This document shows positions 58,001 to 64,000 of a stretch of 64,000 bases of DNA, in pieces. Each line of letters starts with the position of its first letter. Position 1 is the first letter of the stretch. The stretch is taken from the NCBI GenBank assembly GCA_000688615.1, contig JHVA01000001.1, positions 1,922,001 through 1,986,000 of the forward strand, in the 5' to 3' direction. The stretch is from Acidobacteriaceae bacterium KBS 146. GTDB lineage: Bacteria; Acidobacteriota; Terriglobia; Terriglobales; Acidobacteriaceae. A program made the translations under genes and the position numbers. Below the pieces are notes generated by a model that saw only the letters and a list, made by a program, of their open reading frames with translations, was not told the origin of the DNA and did no database searches.

Positions 58001-59505
58001 AGTGCAACGGCATTGTGAGCTGGGCATCTGTGGAACGAGCAGGGCACCTGGCTGCGCTCTGGGGGCGCGAGGGGGATGCTGCCTTACGAGATCAGGCTCT
58101 TCGAAACTGTGTACAGGGATGGGTACAGATTCTCGGTCCGACGACGGCCAACGCATTTGCCGAGCGGCTAGGCCTCACAGCCTCCGAAGTCTTTCACAGT
58201 TTCCTTGCAATGGAGATGCAGGGGTTGCTGATGCGCGGTCTCTTCGAGCGCGCCAAGCCTTCTGACGATTACGAGATCGAATGGTGCGAGCGTCGCATTC
58301 TGCAAAGGATCCATCGTCGCACGTTGCACACGCTGCGGAGACAGATCGAGCCGGTCTCTCCTTCCGCGTACATGCGCTGGCTGCTCGGGTGGCAGCACCT
58401 GGCGCCACAGACGCAGCTCAGTGGAGAAGAAGGTGTTCTGGAAGCGCTGCATCAGCTTGAGGGATTTGAAGCTCCCGCCATCGAGTGGGAACGAACACTG
58501 CTTCCCGCGCGCGTCGCGAACTATGACAGCCGCTGGCTCGATTCACTCTGCTTGTCCGGGGCCGTGGGATGGGGGCGCATCTCTCCGCATCCAGCGTGGT
58601 CGAGTGCGGAAGGTACAGGGCCACGCCGGGTCATTCCCACCAACGCAGCGCCGATCACGTTCTACATTCGCGAGACCGCGGAATGGCTTCCGCATGCGTT
58701 GGCTCGGGAGCGGATTGAAGAGTCGCGGCTCACTCAGGCGCTCAGCGCCGAAGGGCTCCAGGTGCGTGCCTTGCTGGAACAACGCGGCGCCTGCTTTGCG
58801 AATGATATTGGGCGCATCCTCGGCTTCTCGCGCCAGGTGACCCAATTGGCACTCTGGGAGCTTGCCACGGCCGGCCTTGCAGCAGCGGACGGCTTCGATC
58901 AACTTCGCGCCATGATGGATCCTCGGCGTAAACCGGCGTCCCTGGCCTCTTCTGCGCGTCGACCGCAACGCTCTACCGCGGGTCGATGGTCGTTGCTCAA
59001 TGAGGTCGTCCATGCTGCGCCGACTGCGATTGAGCAGGCCAAGCGGACGGAGGAGGCTCTGGAATCCTATGCCTGCATGCTACTCAATCGTTATGGTGTG
59101 CTCTTTCGAGACCTGTTGTTGCGCGAGTCCAACGCTCCAAAGTGGCGCGACTTGATTGGGATTCTGCGCCGTCTCGAAGCGCGCGGGGAGATACGCGGAG
59201 GGCGTTTCATTACCGGCTTTGGCGGCGAACAGTACGCTCTGCCAGAGGCCGCCGATTCCTTACGTGCTTCGCGAGCCCGGGAGTGCGAGGCCGTGATCTC
59301 CGTCGCTGGAGCTGATCCGCTCAACCTCATAGGCATCGTGCTTCCCGGAGAACGGATTCCCTCGATTCCGGGAAAACACGTGCGCTACCAAAATGGGAGA
59401 CTGCACGAGGAGGGCGATGCCGTTCCTGAAGCAGTCATCGAAGACCCGATAACTTCTTCCCTGATCGATCCTACAGTCAGTACCACTCTCTTCAGCCATG
59501 CATGA
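55090..59505 (+). CDS. lhr: Lhr-type superfamily 2 ATP-dependent helicase, full length
   Basis: 1471 residues. The helicase core has Walker A ([15 protein letters not shown], near residues 52-66), motif Ia ([11 protein letters not shown]), [10 protein letters not shown], DEIH at 178-181 ([18 protein letters not shown]), motif [13 protein letters not shown], and motif VI [9 protein letters not shown]. A winged-helix and the Lhr-specific central domain follow to about residue 860 ([20 protein letters not shown]). The last 600 residues are the long C-terminal region found in full-length Lhr, whose role is poorly known. Lhr unwinds RNA:DNA hybrids with 3'-5' polarity and is induced by DNA damage in mycobacteria. 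The stop overlaps the next gene by 8 bases. Confidence 0.92.
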   Translation: [1471 protein letters not shown]

Positions 59506-59680
59506 TCGCGAATCGGAAGACCTCGATCAAGAGATCTCGCAGCAAGACCAGGATTCTGGACCAGGTTTGGACTCAGAAGACTTCTATCTCGAAGGGCCTT
59601 ACATGGTCTTCACGGAAAAGTATCTTCTTAAGCGAGGGTATTGTTGCAACTCAGGCTGCCGCCACTGTCCCTATAAATAG
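59498..59680 (+). CDS. DUF5522 small cysteine-rich protein
   Basis: 60 residues. An acidic N-terminus (HDRESEDLDQEISQQDQD) is followed by DFYLEGPYMVFTEKYLLKRG and YCCNSGCRHCPYK with Cys49, Cys50, Cys54 and Cys57, the DUF5522 signature. The cysteines may bind zinc or an iron-sulfur cluster. Its ATG overlaps the lhr stop by 8 bases, so its translation is probably coupled to the helicase. The function is unknown. Confidence 0.85.
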   Translation: MHDRESEDLDQEISQQDQDSGPGLDSEDFYLEGPYMVFTEKYLLKRGYCCNSGCRHCPYK

Positions 59681-59687
59681 GCTGCCA

Positions 59688-60584
59688 TCAGTGCTTCTCC
59701 GCAGGCAACGGCGGTGGGCCCGATCCCTGAGCGATGTTGGTGTTCTTGCTGCGTAGCTCCTGTGAATTTTTGACGATCAGGAGAATGCGGGGATCTTTAC
59801 GGTAGGGAGCAAAGAGCGCATCGGAGTTCATCGCACCGAGGATGTCAAAACCGGCCTCGCTGGCCGTCGTCAGGTAATGCAGCATCATCGCCTCGTCTCC
59901 GCGCTGCACAAAGAGCCGGGCCAACTCAAAGCAGTATCGCGCATGGTCCGCCGGTGACAACATGCGGGTCGTCACGCCGAGGGTTCCATGGTGCTGCAGC
60001 ATCTCCGGATCGAGCTTCAGAGCGATGTCATATTCCTTGCGCGCACGATCAAAGTCTTTCTTCTCAAAGAGCGCTGTCCCCATATTGGAGTGATAGGTTG
60101 CGGAGTTCTTATCCAGCTTGCTGGCGCGTTTGTAGTTTCCAATCGCGCGATCGTATCGGCCGCTTAGATATTCAATGACGCCTAGATTGTTCCACGCCTC
60201 CGCACTCTTTTTATTAATCTTGGTAGCTCGTTGAAAGAGCGCCTGAGCATAGGAAAAATTTCGCAGCTCCATCTCCGTTACACCCATTTTGTTCATCAGA
60301 TGGACCGGCTCGGCGCCACGCTGCAGGGCATATCCGTAGTAATCCATCGCATCTTCGAGAAATCGCCGCGCCCGCAGGATATCGGCGGCCGCTTCCAGCT
60401 TCGCCGCTGTGGCAGACGCAGGATCGGGCAGATGAGCACGAACCGAATCCCACACAGGATTCTGATGATCGAGCGCACGAGCCTCCTCGTGGCTCAAAGT
60501 TTTTTGAGCAGTGGCTTTCGCACTAAAGAGCACGAGCAGGACTAGGAGAGTGGGGGACAGATAGAAGCGAGCCGCATGACCCAT
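59688..60584 (-). CDS. Exported TPR protein
   Basis: 298 residues. A signal peptide (FYLSPTLLVLLVLFSAKATA, cleaved before QK) precedes five TPR-like repeats: DAMDYYGYALQRGAEPVHLM, SAEAWNNLGVIEYLSGRYD, NSATYHSNMGTALFEKKDFD, PEMLQHHGTLGVT and DEAMMLHYLTTASEAGFD. TPR proteins act as scaffolds; this one lies 81 bases downstream of the VWA protein gene on the same strand and may bind it in the periplasm. The C-terminus is proline-rich. Confidence 0.82.
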   Translation of the reverse strand: MGHAARFYLSPTLLVLLVLFSAKATAQKTLSHEEARALDHQNPVWDSVRAHLPDPASATAAKLEAAADILRARRFLEDAMDYYGYALQRGAEPVHLMNKMGVTEMELRNFSYAQALFQRATKINKKSAEAWNNLGVIEYLSGRYDRAIGNYKRASKLDKNSATYHSNMGTALFEKKDFDRARKEYDIALKLDPEMLQHHGTLGVTTRMLSPADHARYCFELARLFVQRGDEAMMLHYLTTASEAGFDILGAMNSDALFAPYRKDPRILLIVKNSQELRSKNTNIAQGSGPPPLPAEKH

Positions 60585-60665
60585 GGCATACCTCCATGAG
60601 GTACGACAGAATCATCTGCTCGAATGCGACAACTGTCAACGGCGCCCGTCACCGTCACCCGCCCT

Positions 60666-62813
60666 TTAGAGTTGACCGCCAGCGTTTGTGGGCTGAACCG
60701 CTTGAGGCGGCCGCACGGGAGCGTCGACACGCAGTGCCAGCCGGGGAAAGCTGAAAGTCCCTCCCGCATCGTCAATCACATTGACCTGGCACACGTATGT
60801 GCCTGGCTTCAATTGAGTTAGCGGAACATCGAACTGGAAGGCGACTGCACTTCGATCTGGTACGTTGACGGTGTCAGCCGAGATCAGTGGAGTTTCGTAA
60901 ACCTTCACGCCTCCGCTCAGGAATTCGATGCTGGTCAGCACTTTGACTGCACCTGACGGTCTCCGGCCCAACCCTGGAGAGGGTTTCGGAGCACCAGCAC
61001 CGGCTTCCTTCTGTCGTGTCGGATCGTAAACCTCATACAGGAAGTAGAGATGCTGGTCCTGCCGGAAGACATGAGCGATGTTGGGGATCCACTGCACGCC
61101 GTCGCGGATCAGAGGATTGTTTTTTGTCCTGGCCGTGTCAGGGCTCTGCTGGCTCGCCAAAACGATCGAGCTAAGTTTGAGGGGTGCTTTCCTGAGATCG
61201 GGAATCTGCAGGTCGGTCTCGAAGCTTCCCATGCGTCCGGTCTGGTTCTCGCGGATTACAAACTTCAAGTGATATCGACCCGGAGCCAGTGTGAATCCGG
61301 TCGAGTACTGGATGTTCTTTCGCGCCACCTGCTGGGAGGCATCGAGAGCAAGTTTTACCGTATCCCGAACGTCCCCAACCGAAATACCCTGCGCATTCTT
61401 GACCTGCCCCAGAATGTCGATACTGGCCTTATCGCGGTCACCATTTTTGAGAAACGGGATCTGCGAACCCGGAACGATGAGCGACACAGGTACGAAGAAC
61501 CGGTTTTCTTCCATACGAAAATAGAGCGCCTGCAGATAGACAGCAACATCTGTTGCAGGGAGATCGCTGCGCAGCTGTTCCGTCAGCGCAAGTTCACGGT
61601 CTTCCGTCTTCTGGTGCTGGAAGTCTGCGGGAGCATAATATCCCGGTCGATAATCCAGTTTGGCATCATTCCGATTCAGTTTGATGGTCAGCTTGCGATA
61701 GCCTCCATTACGCATCGCATTGGTCGAGCGGAAGCCCAGAATGTAATACGCCTCGGTGTCATGCTGAATCTGTTGGAAGGCTGGCGCGAAGTCATTGGAG
61801 TCGAAGAAGGCCTTTCCTCCCGTGTCCGAGGAAAGTGTCGCCAGGACCTCCTGCGAGCCGAAGTTGGCGTCCAGCTGGCTCTGCATGGCGCCGCCGCTGT
61901 AGGCAGCGGTTCCCCGCAGGCTTCCTTTGGAGGCATCCCCGACTGGTGGCAGCGCCTGCAGGCCACGAGAATCCACGCTGTAGATCGCCATGTTTGCACG
62001 CACTGCGGCGTTGGTTGCCGCACGCATACTCGCCTGATTCTCGATCCCCTGCCGGGTCAAGCCGCCCGAAAAATAAAGGAGGCTCTTGCGCTGGTCCACC
62101 CCCTCCAGGCTCTTTGCGATGGTGCGAATGGCGTACAGCTCGCGGTCCGTGTTCAGAGAGTTGTATTCAGAGTCATCGGCTGTAAAACTCGACGCATCGT
62201 CCGAAGTTCCCCCAGAATTTCCTCCCTCGTTTCCACTAGCAAAACCTGTACCTTCCGTGCCGTTGTACCGGCCCACAGCCTTCAACAGGGCCGGCTTGTC
62301 TGCGGTAAAGTCCTGATCGAGACTCAGGCCAGTGTCCATGCTGACGACCGCGACCAGATCCGCCGGCTGCATCTTCTTGTTGATGTAATCCTGGGCCGCT
62401 TCTACTGCGCGATCGGTGTCTTCTGGCTGCATGCTGCTTAGGTCAAAGAACATGACAATCAGGCGATGGTCCTTGAGCAGTGCGGGATTGGCAGCAAAGT
62501 TACGATTCACAAGATCGGCAATGGTGGCCTTTCCGCTGACCGTGGCGCTCTCATGCAATGCGACTGCTTCATCGACACTCTGAAAGTCGAAGCTGGCAAT
62601 CTTTTGCGGCTTGCCATCTTCAAGGACCGTGAAATCTGCTGCGGACAGCCCCTTCACGACGGTACCAGTCTTCTTATCGCGGACGACCACGTTGGTCAGC
62701 ACGATGTCGCTCTGCACTTTCAGCGTGAAGGTGCGGTCCGATGCAGCCTGCTGGCTGTATCCCGGCAGGCCTGCTAGCAACGTCGCGAGTGCGGCTGCAA
62801 TGATCCGTCGCAT
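60666..62813 (-). CDS. VWFA-related protein (acidobacterial type)
   Basis: 715 residues. A signal peptide ends near GLPGYSQQ. Residues about 25-80 form a short beta domain (NVVVRDKKTGTVVKGLSAAD). The VWA domain has LIVMFFDLSSMQPEDTDRAV at about 119-138; the metal-site motif reads DLSSM instead of DxSxS, so ion binding is uncertain. Later parts are LLYFSGGLTRQGIENQASM, TGGKAFFDSNDFAPAFQQI and YYILGFRSTNAMRNGGYRKL. The last 250 residues are beta-rich. The pattern fits VWFA-related proteins abundant in acidobacteria. It lies 17 bases after the receptor gene. Confidence 0.86.
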   Translation of the reverse strand: MRRIIAAALATLLAGLPGYSQQAASDRTFTLKVQSDIVLTNVVVRDKKTGTVVKGLSAADFTVLEDGKPQKIASFDFQSVDEAVALHESATVSGKATIADLVNRNFAANPALLKDHRLIVMFFDLSSMQPEDTDRAVEAAQDYINKKMQPADLVAVVSMDTGLSLDQDFTADKPALLKAVGRYNGTEGTGFASGNEGGNSGGTSDDASSFTADDSEYNSLNTDRELYAIRTIAKSLEGVDQRKSLLYFSGGLTRQGIENQASMRAATNAAVRANMAIYSVDSRGLQALPPVGDASKGSLRGTAAYSGGAMQSQLDANFGSQEVLATLSSDTGGKAFFDSNDFAPAFQQIQHDTEAYYILGFRSTNAMRNGGYRKLTIKLNRNDAKLDYRPGYYAPADFQHQKTEDRELALTEQLRSDLPATDVAVYLQALYFRMEENRFFVPVSLIVPGSQIPFLKNGDRDKASIDILGQVKNAQGISVGDVRDTVKLALDASQQVARKNIQYSTGFTLAPGRYHLKFVIRENQTGRMGSFETDLQIPDLRKAPLKLSSIVLASQQSPDTARTKNNPLIRDGVQWIPNIAHVFRQDQHLYFLYEVYDPTRQKEAGAGAPKPSPGLGRRPSGAVKVLTSIEFLSGGVKVYETPLISADTVNVPDRSAVAFQFDVPLTQLKPGTYVCQVNVIDDAGGTFSFPRLALRVDAPVRPPQAVQPTNAGGQL

Positions 62814-62830
62814 GGATGCTTGCCCTTTCT

Positions 62831-64000
62831 TTAGAACCTGTATCGAGCGACGAAGGTCATCTGCCGCATCGTCGCCGTCGAAGTTACCTGGCCAAAGGTC
62901 CGTGAGTTCAGGACCGTGTCGATACCCGAATATTGCACGGTGTTGAAGACGTTATTGCCGGTCACACGCATCTCGAAAGAACGGGTCTCCCCCAGCGCTA
63001 TGGTTCGCGATAAAGAGGCGTCAACCGCGACCGTGCCAGGGCCTTCAATTGAGTTGCGCGAGGCCGTTCCAAATGCTCCGGTCGGGCTGGTAAAGGCTGC
63101 CGCATTGAACCAATCCAGAATCGTTCCTGTCCCCTCAATCGACTGCGAGAAGACCCGGTCGGGCCGCAAGGAATTGTTGGTCCCTGTTGCGGCCTGTCTT
63201 GAGGTACCGAGCAGGTGCGGGGTGAAGTAATTGCCGCTTGCGAAAGTAAAGTCCCCTGAGAGCGAGAAGCCATCCAGAACCTTCGACCATCGGTCCCCTT
63301 TTGAGAAGAAAGCTCGGTTTGGTCCAAAGGGCAGCTCGAAGACCCAGTTTCCAGTTAGCTTGTGGCGAAGATCGAAGGAGCTGTTGCCGTATTCCGCGTT
63401 GATGTTTTGAAAGTTTTGTACCGGAACCACAGTCGATCCGCCGATAGACGAAGCATTGTCGATCGAGTGCCCATACTGATATGTCGCTTGCAGGGAGATC
63501 CCCTTCTGCATGCGCTTGCGAGCGTTAATCGCCAGTGCGTGGAAGCGCGAGGATCCGAGAGAATCTTCGTAGTTGAACGGTTGGGTTTGAAAACTGACCG
63601 CCTGGATCGGGGTAAGCACCATGTCCAGATTCCCGCCGGTGGCTCCGTTATAACCAACGTTGAGAACGATATTCATCGGCAAGGTGCGCTGGACATCAAC
63701 GTTCCATATCTGAACTCGCCCCAGCCGATAGTTGAGATTCACGCTGTAGTTGTTCTGTACCGCCGCCGTGGAACAGTTGAACGCATCGGACAGGTGAAGC
63801 ACACCACAGCTTCCGTTTGACCCCGCGATATTCGTTTGAGTAACAGAAAAGGGCGGCTGAAAGGCAAGCTGTTGGGCGAATGTGACCGGTTGGGTTGTGT
63901 TGTAGTTAATGCCATAACCGGCACGGATGACGGTCTCTTTGAACCAGCTTCCCTTCGGACGATAGGCCAGACCTAAACGCGGAGCGACCATGGTGCGGTC
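62831..64000 (-). CDS. TonB-dependent receptor, Oar-like, C-terminal part (runs off the right edge)
   Basis: The last 389 or so codons of a large outer-membrane receptor; the N-terminal carboxypeptidase-like and plug domains lie beyond base 64000. Beta-barrel strands are recognisable: PRLGLAYRPKGSWFKETVIR, GISLQATYQYGHSIDNAS, DLRHKLTGNWVFELPFGPNR and the C-terminal RQMTFVARYRF with the terminal aromatic residue needed for outer-membrane insertion. Many acidobacteria encode dozens of such receptors of the Oar/CarboxypepD_reg type for large substrates. It is the first visible gene of a receptor-VWA-TPR unit on the minus strand. Confidence 0.85.
   Translation of the reverse strand, partial: DRTMVAPRLGLAYRPKGSWFKETVIRAGYGINYNTTQPVTFAQQLAFQPPFSVTQTNIAGSNGSCGVLHLSDAFNCSTAAVQNNYSVNLNYRLGRVQIWNVDVQRTLPMNIVLNVGYNGATGGNLDMVLTPIQAVSFQTQPFNYEDSLGSSRFHALAINARKRMQKGISLQATYQYGHSIDNASSIGGSTVVPVQNFQNINAEYGNSSFDLRHKLTGNWVFELPFGPNRAFFSKGDRWSKVLDGFSLSGDFTFASGNYFTPHLLGTSRQAATGTNNSLRPDRVFSQSIEGTGTILDWFNAAAFTSPTGAFGTASRNSIEGPGTVAVDASLSRTIALGETRSFEMRVTGNNVFNTVQYSGIDTVLNSRTFGQVTSTATMRQMTFVARYRF

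Overview
The window comes from a Gram-negative bacterium, most likely an acidobacterium of the Terriglobia (Acidobacteriaceae: Terriglobus, Granulicella or Edaphobacter type). The evidence is a VWFA-related protein of the acidobacterial type next to an Oar-like TonB-dependent receptor, a PEP-CTERM protein, lipid A/Kdo/heptose genes (so an outer membrane with LPS), and an intergenic palindrome that reads as VILSERSESKDL, a repeat I associate with this phylum. No mobile element, CRISPR array, rRNA or tRNA gene was recognised.

Region 1 (1-19703, all minus strand) is the str-S10-spc-alpha ribosomal superoperon. It is read leftward from rpsL through rpsG, fusA and tuf, the S10 block (rpsJ to rpsQ), the spc block (rplN to secY), adk, map, infA, rpmJ and rpsM, and runs off the left edge in rpsK. 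That is 32 genes in classical order. Several starts are not ATG (rpsL and map GTG, infA TTG) and are fixed by Shine-Dalgarno spacing.

Region 2 (20352-38006) is mixed housekeeping and envelope genes: a secreted S9 peptidase, a large lipoprotein, nusB overlapping a ribH whose product has an extra N-terminal glyoxalase/VOC-like domain, a crotonase, an SSF transporter, a DUF1440 protein, a secreted purine nucleoside permease homologue, queE-queD, a DinG-type helicase, der with a basic N-terminal tail, and trmFO.

Region 3 (38177-49567) starts with a PEP-CTERM gene broken by a one-base shift at a C run. It continues with a GNAT gene and an exported protein, the waaA-lpxK-heptosyltransferase cluster with an ICMT/PEMT-like methyltransferase, a DUF3108-DUF2007-queC run, a TPR protein, and moeA plus moaC for molybdenum cofactor. 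preQ0 synthesis is therefore split between queE-queD and queC.

Region 4 (49675-64000) holds a lycopene-cyclase-domain membrane protein, a GH109-type oxidoreductase-fold enzyme, DUF4188, a Dph6-like ATP pyrophosphatase, small zinc-ribbon and YXWQ-type proteins, kdsC, a full-length Lhr-type helicase overlapping a small cysteine-rich DUF5522 gene, and a receptor-VWA-TPR gene set in which the receptor runs off the right edge. The most distinctive observations are the VOC-RibH fusion, the Lhr-DUF5522 overlap, the frameshifted PEP-CTERM gene and the receptor-VWA-TPR set.
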